A stretch of DNA of 64,000 bases from Actinoplanes flavus (GCF_017592555.1 NZ_JAGFNS010000003.1:110003-174002); one strand, 5' to 3'. Shown: positions 13,551 through 22,802, numbered from the stretch's first letter. The notes: generated from the sequence alone by a model not told the origin. Numbers and translations: made by a program.

Positions 13551-15188
13551 TCACTTCGCGTCCCCGTAGGCACCAACCACTGAGACGTCCAACGGGAAAC
13601 GCACCGTGGTGGCGCCGAAGAGCAGACGGCCGGCCGATGCCGCGCTCGCGTGCACCGCCGCCACCACGCGGTCGGCCTGCTCGACCGGGCAGTGCACGAC
13701 CACCTCGTCGTGCACGAACAGGACCAGCTCGGCGTCGGTGCCGGCCAGCTCGGTGCGCAGGGTGGCGAGCAGGACCAGCGCCCACTCGGCGGCCGTGGCC
13801 TGGATCACGAAGTTGCGGGTGAACCGGCCTCTCGCCCGGCCGGGTGGTGGGGCCACCTCGTCCGGGGGATCGAGCCCGGCCTCGCGCCACGACCCGGCCA
13901 CCGGCGGGCAGGTCCGCCCGAGCCAGGAGCGGACCAGACCACCGGCCTCCCCGGTGCGGGCGGCGGCCTCCACGTAGTCGAAAGCGGTCGGGTAGTGGCG
14001 GCGGAGCACGGCGAGGGCCGGGATGGCGTCGCCGCCGGTCTGGCCGTACATGGCGCCGAGCAGGGCGATCTTGGCCTTGCCACGGTCGCCGTCGAACGAG
14101 TCGGCGGCCAGTGCGGCGTACAGATCCCCGGCGGCGGCGGCCCGGGCCAGGCGTTCGTCACCGGAGACGGCGGCCAGGACGCGGGGCTCCAGCTGGCCGG
14201 CGTCGGCGACCACGAAGGTGTGACCGGGATCGGCCACCACGGCCCGGCGCACCACCTTCGGGACCTGGAGGGCGCCGCCGCCCCGGGTCGCCCAGCGGCC
14301 GGAGACGACGCCTCCCGGGACGTACTCCGGGCGGAAGCGGCCGTCCCGCACCCAGGCGTCGCACCAGGCCCAGCCGTGCGCGGTCCAGATCCGGTACAGC
14401 TCCTTGAACGCCAGCAGCGGCGCGACCGCCGGATGGTCGACCCGGCGCAGCACCCAGCGGCGGGTGTTGGGGATCTCGATGCCGGCCCGGTGGAACGCGC
14501 GCACCACCTCGGCCGGCAGGTCGGGGTGCAGGCCGTGGGTGCCGAACGCGGCGTTGATCTCGGCGGTCAGCTCGGCGAGGCGGCGGGGCGGGCCCATCGG
14601 CTGCGGTGGGCCGAGCAGCTCACGCAACAGCTCGTCGTGGATGTCGGCGCGCCACGGCAGACCGGTGTGGCCCATCTCGGCGGCGATCAGGGCGCCGGCG
14701 GACTCGGCGGCCACCAGCATCCGGAACCGGCCGGGCTGACCGGTCCCGCTGATTCCGCGCGCCTGGTCCTCGTACACCTCGAGAAGGTCGGCGATCTCCA
14801 CGCGCTCGGCCGGAACCGCGTCGAAGAGGGCGACCTGCGCGAAGCCCGGCGGTTCGGCGTCCGGCCGGGGCCGGTCCGGAGGGACCGGGAGGCCGCGCAG
14901 ACGGGCGACGGCCGCGGCGAGCCCGCGTGGCTCACCCCACCGGCCCGCGTGGCCGAGCAGCAGCGCCTCGGTCAGCTCGAGATCGTGGCAGCGGGCCACC
15001 CGGACGCCGGCGCGCAGCAGGGCGGGGTAGACGTCGGTGGTCGAGGTCCACACCCAGCGTGGCTGCTCGGCGGCCTCCAGAGCGGCGACCGCGGCGGCCA
15101 GATCGGGGACGTGCCACCGCTCGCCTGAAGCGTGCCGGCCCAGACGGCCACCGGGGCCGTCCGGGTCGGGAACCACCGCTACCAGCAC
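13551..15188 (-). CDS. Short family-A DNA polymerase-like protein (3'-5' exonuclease-like/polymerase)
   Basis: About 545 residues, the size of the actinobacterial 'bifunctional 3'-5' exonuclease/DNA polymerase' group rather than of full PolA (about 900). There is no 5'-nuclease domain. The first 170 residues form a reduced exonuclease-like fold. Polymerase motif A reads FVVADAGQLEPRVLA (catalytic Asp), the O-helix region RGKAKIALLGAMYGQTGG keeps the Lys and Tyr-Gly, and motif C is LVLFVHDEVVVHCP with the HDE metal site. It probably acts in repair synthesis. The start GTG 15188 is chosen by length and is uncertain. It lies 32 bases after the ngcG-like stop and may be cotranscribed with the import operon. 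Confidence 0.8.
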   Translation of the reverse strand: MLVAVVPDPDGPGGRLGRHASGERWHVPDLAAAVAALEAAEQPRWVWTSTTDVYPALLRAGVRVARCHDLELTEALLLGHAGRWGEPRGLAAAVARLRGLPVPPDRPRPDAEPPGFAQVALFDAVPAERVEIADLLEVYEDQARGISGTGQPGRFRMLVAAESAGALIAAEMGHTGLPWRADIHDELLRELLGPPQPMGPPRRLAELTAEINAAFGTHGLHPDLPAEVVRAFHRAGIEIPNTRRWVLRRVDHPAVAPLLAFKELYRIWTAHGWAWCDAWVRDGRFRPEYVPGGVVSGRWATRGGGALQVPKVVRRAVVADPGHTFVVADAGQLEPRVLAAVSGDERLARAAAAGDLYAALAADSFDGDRGKAKIALLGAMYGQTGGDAIPALAVLRRHYPTAFDYVEAAARTGEAGGLVRSWLGRTCPPVAGSWREAGLDPPDEVAPPPGRARGRFTRNFVIQATAAEWALVLLATLRTELAGTDAELVLFVHDEVVVHCPVEQADRVVAAVHASAASAGRLLFGATTVRFPLDVSVVGAYGDAK

Positions 15189-15220
15189 CGGGCCATTGTC
15201 GCCCGGGGGTATGACAACTT

Positions 15221-16120
15221 TTACTTGACCGCGCCCGCGGTCAGACCGGCCTGGATCTGCCGCTGGAAGATCGCATAGACCACGATCATCGGCAGGATGC
15301 TCAGGGTGAGCGCGGCGAACAGCGTCGACCACTCGGCGTGGTAACCGGCCTGCGTGGAGATGTTCGCGATGCCCTGGGTGAGCACCCACTTCTGGTCGGC
15401 GCCCTGCCCCTGCATGATCACCAGCGGCAGCAGGTACTGGTTCCACTGCCCCACGATGTTGAAGATCGTGATGCTGACCAGGCCGGACTTCGCCATCGGC
15501 ATCATGATCTGGAAGAACTTGCGGGTGTGCGAGGCGCCGTCGACCGTCGCGGCCTCGTCGATCTCGTGCGGCAGCGTCCGGAAGAACGCGGCCAGGAAGA
15601 AGACGGTGAACGGCAGCGAGTAGGCGATGTAGACCAGGATCAGGCCGAGGTACGAGTTCAGCAGCCCCAGGTTCTTCAGGATGTGGAAGAGCGGGGCGAG
15701 CGCCATGAACGTCGGGAAGGCCAGACCGGAGACGAACAGGAAGTAGAGCACCCGGTTGCCGGGGAAGGTGTACCGGGCCAGCACGTAGGCGGCCATCGAC
15801 CCGAACAGCATGGTGCCGGCGGTGCTGACCGCCACCACGAAGACGCTGTTCAGGAAGTAGCGGCCGATGTGCGCCTGGTCCCACGCGGAGACGTAGGTCT
15901 CCAGCGAGAACGAGGCCGGCAGGGAGAACGGCTCACCCAGGAAGATCTCGGTGTTGGTCTTGAACGAGGCCAGCAGCACCCAGATCAGTGGTCCGGCGGT
16001 GACCAGAGCCCAGAAGACGAGGGCCACGTGGGCCAGGCCGTTGAAGGCGCGGACCTGACGGTGGATCTCCACCTTCTTCTGCGACTTCTTCTCGGAGACG
16101 GCCGCGGTCAAAGTGGTCAT
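15221..16120 (-). CDS. ngcG: NgcG-type ABC sugar permease (MalG family)
   Basis: A 299-residue inner-membrane permease with six hydrophobic helices and the cytoplasmic EAA loop EIDEAATVDGASHTRKFFQI that docks the ATPase. It is the second permease of the NgcEFG set, which imports N-acetylglucosamine and chitobiose in Streptomyces. It ends in the MalG-like signature IQAGLTAGAVK. The gap to the preceding permease is 11 bases, so the two are surely cotranscribed. No ATPase is encoded nearby; the shared MsiK-type ATPase is the expected partner. Assignment to the Ngc subgroup follows from its two neighbours. Confidence 0.85.
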   Translation of the reverse strand: MTTLTAAVSEKKSQKKVEIHRQVRAFNGLAHVALVFWALVTAGPLIWVLLASFKTNTEIFLGEPFSLPASFSLETYVSAWDQAHIGRYFLNSVFVVAVSTAGTMLFGSMAAYVLARYTFPGNRVLYFLFVSGLAFPTFMALAPLFHILKNLGLLNSYLGLILVYIAYSLPFTVFFLAAFFRTLPHEIDEAATVDGASHTRKFFQIMMPMAKSGLVSITIFNIVGQWNQYLLPLVIMQGQGADQKWVLTQGIANISTQAGYHAEWSTLFAALTLSILPMIVVYAIFQRQIQAGLTAGAVK

Positions 16121-16131
16121 GTGCGGGCCTC

Positions 16132-17031
16132 TCAGACGGCGTCACGTCGCGTGACCCGCAGGGTCAGCGCGGCGAAGGTCAGGGTCAGGAAGAACAGCAC
16201 CACGCCGAGCGCGGAGGCGTACCCGACCTGCGAGTACTCGAAGGTGTTGCGGTAGATCATCATGGCCAGCACCGAGGTCGCGCCGTCCGGGCCACCGCGG
16301 TCCACGGTCATGATGTTGATCAGGGCGAACGCGTCGAACGCGGCGATGCCCAGGTAGACCCACGCGGTCTGGATGGTGCCCCAGAGCAGCGGCAGGGTGA
16401 TCCGGAAGAAGAGGGTGACCCGGGTGGCGCCGTCCAGCGCCGCGGCCTCGTAGATCTCGTGCTCGATCGAGCCCATGCCGGCCGAGAAGAGCACCACGTA
16501 GAAGCCGACCGCCTGCCAGACCAGCACCACCAGGATGCAGGTCAGCGCCCAGCGCTCGTCGGCCAGGAACAGCCACGGCGCCCAGGAGTCCGGGAGCAGG
16601 CCGTTGATCATGCCGCTCTTGTCCGAGGCGAACACCCGGCCGAAGATCACCGCGACGATGGCGAGGGCCATCAGCTGCGGGAAGAAGAAGATCACCCGGT
16701 AGACCTTGGAGCCCCAGACGCCGCGGGTCATGCCGCCCTTCGATCCGCCGCCCACGTTCAGCAGGAACGCGAAGAGCAGACCGAGCGCGATCGTCACGAT
16801 CGGCAGCAGCAGGAGCAGGTAACCGTTGTGCCGCAACGACTTCCAGAAGAGGTCGTCGTTCCACAGTTTGACGAAGTTGTCGAAGCCGACGTACTTGATC
16901 GGTCCGAACCCGGACCAGCTGGCCACGGACAGCTGGAAGGTCTGGATGTACGCCGCCACCACGAAGGTGGCGTAGAGCGCCACCGGCACGGCAAGGAAGC
17001 CGATGATGAAGGGGTACTTACCGTGCCGCAT
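16132..17031 (-). CDS. ngcF: NgcF-type ABC sugar permease (MalF family)
   Basis: A 299-residue permease. The N terminus MRHGKYPFIIGFLAVPVALY is close to what I recall of Streptomyces NgcF, and a cytoplasmic loop NVGGGSKGG is shared with it. The EAA loop is HEIYEAAALDGATRVTLFFR. It should pair with NgcG to form the channel for N-acetylglucosamine and diacetylchitobiose. It starts 20 bases after the binding-protein gene. The similarity to NgcF is from memory, not from an alignment. Confidence 0.87.
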   Translation of the reverse strand: MRHGKYPFIIGFLAVPVALYATFVVAAYIQTFQLSVASWSGFGPIKYVGFDNFVKLWNDDLFWKSLRHNGYLLLLLPIVTIALGLLFAFLLNVGGGSKGGMTRGVWGSKVYRVIFFFPQLMALAIVAVIFGRVFASDKSGMINGLLPDSWAPWLFLADERWALTCILVVLVWQAVGFYVVLFSAGMGSIEHEIYEAAALDGATRVTLFFRITLPLLWGTIQTAWVYLGIAAFDAFALINIMTVDRGGPDGATSVLAMMIYRNTFEYSQVGYASALGVVLFFLTLTFAALTLRVTRRDAV

Positions 17032-17051
17032 GGCGCTCTACCTCACTACTA

Positions 17052-18485
17052 CTAGCTACGGGTTTGCTTCTGGACCGAGGAGTCCTTGGCGAGCGCCTGT
17101 GAGGCGGCCTCCATCCGGTCACAGAACTTCTGCGCGTCGCCGCCCTTGAACATCAGGTCGTTGACGGCGCTCAGCGACTCGTCGCCGAGCTTCTTGTACC
17201 AGGTGTCGAACAGGTAGCCCATGAAGACGTCCTTGCCGGCCTTGTTCAGCGCCTCGTTGGCGCTGCTCAGGCCGGGGGACAGCTCGACACCGTCAGCGGC
17301 GCCGAGCACCACGGTCAGCGACTTGGTGAGCCTGGTGAACTCGGTCGCTGCCTCCTTGGAGAGCATGACCCGCAGGTACTCCATGCCGCCGCGCGGGTTC
17401 TTGCCCTTCGACGACGCGAAGTAGATCTCGCCGGCCGCGGCGTTCATCGCGGTCGCCGGGAGCTTGTCCGAGGCGGTGACGCTCGGGTACGGCGCGACCG
17501 CGTACTTGAAGGTCGGCGGGGTGTCCTTGGCCTGCTCGTTCTCCAGCCAGGAGCCGCACGGGTAGAAGGCGACCTTGTCCTGGTTCTGCTGGAGCTGGAC
17601 CTCGGTGTGCTTGAGGCCGAGGAACGACTTGTCCAGGTACTTCTTGCCGACCTCGGCCCAGGCCTTGGCGGCCTCGAGGACGGCCGGGTTCGTCCACGCG
17701 CCGGGCTTCAGGTTGTCGATGTCCTTGAGGACCTGCTCGGTGCCGATCTTTCCGGCGCTGGTGAGCAGGGCACGGACCATGTAGTACGCGGCGTTCGCGC
17801 CGGCGTAGCCGAACGGGACGATGCCGGCGGCCTGGATCTTGTCGCAGAGGGTGATGAAGTCGGCCCAGGTGGCCGGCGGGGTCCAGCCGTTCTTCTCGAA
17901 CAGGGTGGCGTTGTACCACATGCCGAAGACGGTGTACGAGTAGTTCAGCGCGTACGGCTTGCCGTTGTAGCTGCCCCACTCGGCGGTGCCCGGGACCAGC
18001 GTCTCCGCCACGGTCTTGCCGGGGATGTCGAAGGACGCGGCGGCGTACAGCTCGGTCAGGTCCTGGGCCTGGCCGGCCGCCACGATGGCGCCGAAGTCCA
18101 TCATCTTGGCGCCGGAGTTGTTGATCATGTCGGGCGCGTCGCCGGCGTTGAGGCGCGGCTGAACGGTCGTCGAGATCTCCTGCGTCGCCGAGTAGGCGAC
18201 CTTCGACTCCGGCCACTTCTTGTTGTAGATCGGGGTGTCGACGTCGGTGGCGTACTTGGTGCCCAGACCGCCGTCGAAGATCACGATCTCGATCGGCGCC
18301 TTCGGGTCGATGCCCAGCGGGTTGTCCGCGGACTTCGTACCGGTGGCCTGCTCGGTCGTGTCCTCGTCGCCCCCGCCCACACAGGCGCTGAGCATGCCGA
18401 CCGCCGGGGTCGCCGCCAGGCCGACCGCGGCGGCGCGGCGCAGCAGGGTGCGGCGGTCCAGTTCGGAGTTCGTTATGTCAGACAT
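17052..18485 (-). CDS. ngcE: NgcE-type N-acetylglucosamine/chitobiose binding lipoprotein
   Basis: A 477-residue solute-binding protein. The leader has a twin-arginine pattern (DRRTLLRRAAAVGL) and a lipobox ending LSAC, so a Tat-exported lipoprotein is likely. Family features include DAPDMINNSGAKMMDFG, LNYSYTVFGMWYNATLFEKN and the late CGSWLENEQ. NgcE of Streptomyces binds N-acetylglucosamine and diacetylchitobiose. The gene starts 16 bases after the DasC-like gene stops, so it probably belongs to the same transcript as the upstream importer, an unusual double arrangement. Confidence 0.87.
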   Translation of the reverse strand: MSDITNSELDRRTLLRRAAAVGLAATPAVGMLSACVGGGDEDTTEQATGTKSADNPLGIDPKAPIEIVIFDGGLGTKYATDVDTPIYNKKWPESKVAYSATQEISTTVQPRLNAGDAPDMINNSGAKMMDFGAIVAAGQAQDLTELYAAASFDIPGKTVAETLVPGTAEWGSYNGKPYALNYSYTVFGMWYNATLFEKNGWTPPATWADFITLCDKIQAAGIVPFGYAGANAAYYMVRALLTSAGKIGTEQVLKDIDNLKPGAWTNPAVLEAAKAWAEVGKKYLDKSFLGLKHTEVQLQQNQDKVAFYPCGSWLENEQAKDTPPTFKYAVAPYPSVTASDKLPATAMNAAAGEIYFASSKGKNPRGGMEYLRVMLSKEAATEFTRLTKSLTVVLGAADGVELSPGLSSANEALNKAGKDVFMGYLFDTWYKKLGDESLSAVNDLMFKGGDAQKFCDRMEAASQALAKDSSVQKQTRS

Positions 18486-18501
18486 CGATGTCCTTTCGGG
18501 T

Positions 18502-19359
18502 TCAGCCCTTGACGGCGCCGGCCGTCAAACCGGTGGCGATGTTGCGCTGGATCAGGAGGAAGAACACCACCACCGGGATGGAGGTGATGATCGCACCGGC
18601 CATGAGAGGACCCCATGCGGTGCCACGTTCGGTCTGGTTGTAGAGCAGCCAGGCCATCAGGTTCTGGTTCTTCGGGTCGTTCAGCGTGTTGATGATGATG
18701 AATTCATTCCACGCCTGGATGAACCCGTAGACCGAGGTGGCGACGAGACCGGGACCGGTGAGCGGCAGGATGATCCGCCAGAACACCTGGGCCCGGGTAC
18801 AGCCGTCGATCATCGCGGCCTCGTCCAGCTCCCGCGGGATGCCGGAGATGAAGCCGCGCAGTGTCCACACCGTGTACGGCAGCAGCAGCACCAGGTAGAC
18901 CAGCGCCACGCCGACGAGCGAGTTGGTGAGGTTGACGCTCTGGAGCATCAGGAAGAGCGGGATGAGCAGGGCCAGGAACGGCACCAGCTGGACCGCCAGG
19001 ACGACCAGGATGATCGCCTTGCGGCCGTAGAAGCTGAACCGGGCGATCGCCAGCGCCGCCAGGAAGCCCACCACCAGCGCCGCGGCCACCGCCATCGCGG
19101 TGATGATCAGACCGTTGACCATGCTCGGGATGAACAGCTCCTCGCCGAGCGCCGACTTGAAGTTGTCCAGCGTGAAGTCGTGCGGCCAGAAGGTGGGTGT
19201 GAAGCTGCGGACCTCGCGGTCCGGCTTGAACGCCGTGTTGAGCACCCAGTACACCGGGAAGATCATGATCAGACCGAAGACGATACCGGTGGCGTTCGCG
19301 AAGAACGTTCCGGTACGGCTACGTCCGACGGTGATCACACCATCGTCGTGGCGGGCCAT
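18502..19359 (-). CDS. DasC-like ABC sugar permease (MalG family)
   Basis: A 285-residue permease with six hydrophobic helices, EAA loop ELDEAAMIDGCTRAQVFWRI and C-terminal IATGLTAGAVKG. Its ATG shares one base with the stop of the preceding permease (TGATG), so translation is coupled. It completes a DasABC-like importer; in Streptomyces that system takes up chitobiose. The identity of the sugar here is inferred from the binding protein and the NgcEFG genes that follow. Confidence 0.85.
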   Translation of the reverse strand: MARHDDGVITVGRSRTGTFFANATGIVFGLIMIFPVYWVLNTAFKPDREVRSFTPTFWPHDFTLDNFKSALGEELFIPSMVNGLIITAMAVAAALVVGFLAALAIARFSFYGRKAIILVVLAVQLVPFLALLIPLFLMLQSVNLTNSLVGVALVYLVLLLPYTVWTLRGFISGIPRELDEAAMIDGCTRAQVFWRIILPLTGPGLVATSVYGFIQAWNEFIIINTLNDPKNQNLMAWLLYNQTERGTAWGPLMAGAIITSIPVVVFFLLIQRNIATGLTAGAVKG

Positions 19360-20336
19360 CAGTCCACCTCTCCGATCTTGAACATCTGGCGGATGTAGAA
19401 GACCATCACGCCGAACATCAGGAGCACGGTGATCACCGAGATCGCCGAGCCGTAGCTGTAGATGGAACGCCCGAACGCCTGCGTGTAGGAGTAGGTCGCC
19501 AGGGTCTGGTAGACCGGCTCCGGGTGGCCGTCGCGCAGCGCCCAGTTCTGGGTGAAGAGGCCGAAGTTCCAGATCACCGACAGCGTGGTGACGATCATCA
19601 GCAGCGGCTTCAGGATCGGCAGGGTGATGTTGCGCAGCGACTGCCAGGGGTTGGCGCCGTCCACCGTGGCGGCCTCCAGGAGCTCCTTGGGCACCTGGGT
19701 GAGGCCGGCGCTCAGCGAGATCGCCAGGAACGGGATGCCGGCCCAGACCACCAGCGCGGTGATCACCGCCCAGCCCTCCCACGGGTTGACGAACCAGCTG
19801 TGGGTGGAGTAGTCGAGGCCCAGCTGGGTGAGCACGTAGTTGAGGACGCCGAAGTCCGAGTCGGTCAGCCAGCGGAAGGCCTGCGCGGCGACCAGCTGGG
19901 GCAGGGCCCAGACGAACATCATCGCGATCATCATGAACATCCGGACGCCGCGGGTGACCCGCCGCATGAGCAGCGCGATGCCCAGCCCGGCCAGCACCGA
20001 GAGGGTGACCGAGACGACCGTGAAGCCCGCGGTCCGCCCGACGACGCCCCAGAAGACGCTGTCGGTGAGGGCCTTCGTGTACTGGTCGACGCCGGCCCAC
20101 GGCGGGGTGGCGCCGGAGAACAGTTCCCGCAGCCGCATGTTCTGGAAGGACAGCACGATCATGCGGTAGAGCGGGTAGCCCAGCATCGCGATCAGGATCA
20201 GCAGCGTGGGCAGGGAGAGCAGCCAGGCGACACCGGAGTCGCGCTGGCTACGGGAGCGCACTCGCTTGGCGGTCTTGGGCGGCGTGGCCTGCGGCGCCGG
20301 TGCCGGGGCGGGCCGGGAGTCGACGGCGTGCATCAT
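19359..20336 (-). CDS. DasB-like ABC sugar permease (MalF family)
   Basis: A 325-residue permease with a Pro-rich cytoplasmic N terminus (about 35 residues), six to eight hydrophobic helices and EAA loop ELLEAATVDGANPWQSLRNI. It begins 52 bases after the binding-protein gene and overlaps the next permease by one base. It forms the channel with the DasC-like protein; the ATPase is absent from the cluster. Confidence 0.85.
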   Translation of the reverse strand: MMHAVDSRPAPAPAPQATPPKTAKRVRSRSQRDSGVAWLLSLPTLLILIAMLGYPLYRMIVLSFQNMRLRELFSGATPPWAGVDQYTKALTDSVFWGVVGRTAGFTVVSVTLSVLAGLGIALLMRRVTRGVRMFMMIAMMFVWALPQLVAAQAFRWLTDSDFGVLNYVLTQLGLDYSTHSWFVNPWEGWAVITALVVWAGIPFLAISLSAGLTQVPKELLEAATVDGANPWQSLRNITLPILKPLLMIVTTLSVIWNFGLFTQNWALRDGHPEPVYQTLATYSYTQAFGRSIYSYGSAISVITVLLMFGVMVFYIRQMFKIGEVD

Positions 20337-20388
20337 GATCCTCCAGTGCGGTGTGCCGCCCGCCCGAGGGCGGGCGGCACCTGCGTCA

Positions 20389-21702
20389 TCAGGCCTCGTT
20401 GAGCGTGGCGGCGATCTGCTCGTCAGCCCACTTGGCGCCGTCGGCCACCGTCTTCTTGCCGGTGAGGATGTCGGTCAGCATGGTCTGGAGGATGTTGCCC
20501 TTCTCCACGTCGGCCCACTTCTCGGCGTTCGGCGGGAACCAGCTGTTCTTCGCGGACAGCGCGGCCGGCGCGATCTTCGGGTTGTCGGTGGCGGCCTTGT
20601 CCAGCAGCGCGGTCGCGTTCGGCAGCGCGCTGGCCTTGATCAGGCCCTCCATCGACTTGCTGTCGGTGAAGTACTTGACCCACTGAGCGGCGAGCTCCTT
20701 GTTGGCGCTCTTCGCGGTCACACCCAGGTTGGAGCCACCGAGGAAGGACGGCACCTCGGGCAGCGGGGCGGCGGCCAGCTTGCCCTTGACCTTGGTCGGG
20801 ACCAGCGCGGAGTTCGGGTCGTTCGGGTCCTTGCGGACCTCCTCGGCGACACCCTGCTCCCAGGCGTTGCCGTAGAAGATGCCGCCCGAGCCCTGCGAGA
20901 AGATGCCGGCCTGCTCGTTCTCGTTCTTGGTGACGTCGGCCTTCGAGTACTTCTTGACCATGTCGACCCAGCGCTGCAGGCCCTCCTGCGACTGCGGGGT
21001 GGAGAGCTGGCCGACCCACTTGCCGCCGTCCTGCTTGGCGATCTCGCCACCGGTCGACTTGACCCAGGACATCGCCGCGTACCAGTACTGGCCCGGCATG
21101 TAGACGGCGCTGAACTTCTTGTCGGCCGCGTTGCCGGTCTGGAGCTTGTCGGCCGCGGACAGGAAGTCGGCGTAGGTCTTCGGGGCCTCGGTGATGCCGG
21201 CCTTCTCGAAGAGGTCGGTGCGGTAGATCATCACGCGGGCACCGGCGTAGTAGGGCACGCAGTAGGTCTTGCCCTCGGACTCACAGGCGCCGGAGAGGCC
21301 GGACAGCCAGGTGCCGGAGTTCTCGAAGTCACCCTTGTTCAGCTCGGCGAAGCCGCCGGAGAAGACGTACTTGGAGAACTCGGTGTTGCCCAGCTCGACG
21401 ACGTCCGGGACGTCCGAGCCGGCCAGCGTCGCGTCCAGCTTGGTGAGGTGGTTGGCCCACTGCTGGTACTCGACGTTGACCTGCGCGCCGGTGGCCTCGG
21501 TGAACCGCTTGGAGGCGTCCTCGACGACGCTCTTCCAGCTGGTCTCGGCGTCGACCATGAGCCAGACCTTGATGGTCTTGCCCTTGCCGTCGACCGTGCC
21601 GTTGGCCGAGGTCGCACCCTCGTCGCTACCGGAGTTGCCGCAGGCGGCCGCACCGAACAGCGACGCGGCGAGCGCCGCCGCGACCGCGATCTTGCGCTTC
21701 AC
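20389..21702 (-). CDS. DasA-like sugar-binding lipoprotein
   Basis: A 437-residue solute-binding protein with a Sec signal peptide and lipobox ending AAAC (cysteine near residue 21). Features in common with Streptomyces DasA (from memory) are VELGNTEFSKY, YMPGQYWYAAM and FLGGSNLGVTAKS. DasA binds chitobiose and chito-oligosaccharides. GTG 21702 has GGAGG four bases upstream, a short but usable spacing. It is the first transport gene after the RpiR regulator, 36 bases away. The sugar could differ, since the family also includes other oligosaccharide binders. Confidence 0.78.
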   Translation of the reverse strand: MKRKIAVAAALAASLFGAAACGNSGSDEGATSANGTVDGKGKTIKVWLMVDAETSWKSVVEDASKRFTEATGAQVNVEYQQWANHLTKLDATLAGSDVPDVVELGNTEFSKYVFSGGFAELNKGDFENSGTWLSGLSGACESEGKTYCVPYYAGARVMIYRTDLFEKAGITEAPKTYADFLSAADKLQTGNAADKKFSAVYMPGQYWYAAMSWVKSTGGEIAKQDGGKWVGQLSTPQSQEGLQRWVDMVKKYSKADVTKNENEQAGIFSQGSGGIFYGNAWEQGVAEEVRKDPNDPNSALVPTKVKGKLAAAPLPEVPSFLGGSNLGVTAKSANKELAAQWVKYFTDSKSMEGLIKASALPNATALLDKAATDNPKIAPAALSAKNSWFPPNAEKWADVEKGNILQTMLTDILTGKKTVADGAKWADEQIAATLNEA

Positions 21703-21738
21703 TTTTCCTCCCGAGGGGATTTCATACTTTTTAAGGGT

Positions 21739-22752
21739 TCAGCTGTCTTTCGCGGCCTTGTGCCCGTGCACCGCCTGAGCGGTGCGCTGGAACGCGGCGT
21801 GCGAACGTTCGTGAGTTCGTTGCGCGACGGCGACGTACAGCAGGTCGAGAACGACCAGCTGGGGGTGGCGGGCGCTGAGCGCGTCCGGCCGGAAGGTCGT
21901 CGCCTGCGTGGCGGTGAGCAGGACGATGTCCGCGAGCTCGGCCAGTGGGGAACGGGGGAAACTGGTCAGCGCGATCGTGGTGGCGCCCCGGCTGCTCGCC
22001 TCGGCGAGCAGCTCGATCGTCTCGCCGGTCTCGCCACTGTGCGAGATGCCGAGCGCGACGTCGCCGGGCCTCGACAAGGCGGCGCTGGCCAGACCGTTGT
22101 GCACGTCGGTCCAGGCCCACACCGGAATGCCGATGCGGTGCAGACTGAACTGCATCTCCTCGCCGACCAGCGCGCTTCCGCTGGCGCCGAAGATGTTCAC
22201 CCGTGGCGCGGCGGCGATCGCCACCGCGGCCCGCTCCACCTCGCCCAGGTCGAGCAGCGAGGCGGTGTCGTGCATGGCCCGCGTGTCGGCCGCCATGATC
22301 TGCGCGAGGACCCGCTCGAGCGGGTCGCTCGGCTGGATCTCCCGGCCGATGTCCACGGTCCAGCCGGCCGAGCGGGCCCGGCCGGTCTCCGCCGCGATGC
22401 CGAGGCGAAGGTCCGCGTATCCGTCGAAGCCGACCGCCCGGCAGAACCGGGTGATCGTCGCGGGCGACGTGCCGCTGCGCTCGGCCAGCTCGACGATGGT
22501 GGCCCGGGAGGCCGCGGCGGGGTCGGCGAGCACCTGCTCGGCGACGCGCTGCAGCGCCCCGGTGAAGTCCGGCAGCAATGTCCTGACCCGGGCGAGCACC
22601 CCGTCGACGGGCGGATGGTCCACGCCGTTCGCGGTGGTGGTGCGCCCGCCCCCGTGGTCGCTCCCGTTGCTCCTGTTCAGAGCGGCGTGGGCGCGAACCA
22701 GCGAGGGGGCCGCCGCGGTCCACGCGGCGCCGTCCATCTCCGGCTCAGCCAT
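21739..22752 (-). CDS. MurR/RpiR-family regulator of the amino-sugar import genes
   Basis: A 337-residue regulator: a poorly conserved 55-residue head, an RpiR helix-turn-helix (about 65-130; ATIVELAERSGTSPATITRF, then CRAVGF) and a SIS sugar-phosphate domain (about 175-300) with VNIFGASGSALVGEEM and ISHSGETGETIELLA. SIS domains of this family bind phosphosugars such as GlcNAc-6-P or GlcN-6-P, which suits its place as first gene of the import unit. It probably represses or activates the operon by binding near 22790. Streptomyces controls its dasABC genes with the GntR protein DasR instead, so this wiring is different. Confidence 0.88.
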   Translation of the reverse strand: MAEPEMDGAAWTAAAPSLVRAHAALNRSNGSDHGGGRTTTANGVDHPPVDGVLARVRTLLPDFTGALQRVAEQVLADPAAASRATIVELAERSGTSPATITRFCRAVGFDGYADLRLGIAAETGRARSAGWTVDIGREIQPSDPLERVLAQIMAADTRAMHDTASLLDLGEVERAAVAIAAAPRVNIFGASGSALVGEEMQFSLHRIGIPVWAWTDVHNGLASAALSRPGDVALGISHSGETGETIELLAEASSRGATTIALTSFPRSPLAELADIVLLTATQATTFRPDALSARHPQLVVLDLLYVAVAQRTHERSHAAFQRTAQAVHGHKAAKDS

Positions 22753-22788
22753 CGGTCACCCTTTCAGGAAGGACTGTTTACTGTCGCG

Positions 22789-22802
22789 GTAAAAGTTCTT
22801 AC
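22789..22802. promoter_or_regulatory. Candidate operator and promoter upstream of the RpiR regulator
   Basis: GTAAAAGTTCTTAC is an imperfect palindrome (10 of 14 positions symmetrical) 37 bases upstream of the regulator start. On the minus strand a -35 TTGACA begins about 12 bases upstream of it, and a TAAGAA -10-like hexamer falls inside it. An AT-rich A-tract (TTAAAAAGTATGAA) also lies just upstream of the DasA-like gene. Binding is inferred from position only. Confidence 0.4.

Noticed and set aside
15221..22802. DasR-type operators (palindromes around TGGTCTAGACCA)
   Set aside because: I saw none upstream of the DasA-like, NgcE or regulator genes on reading; the proposed operator is of a different type.
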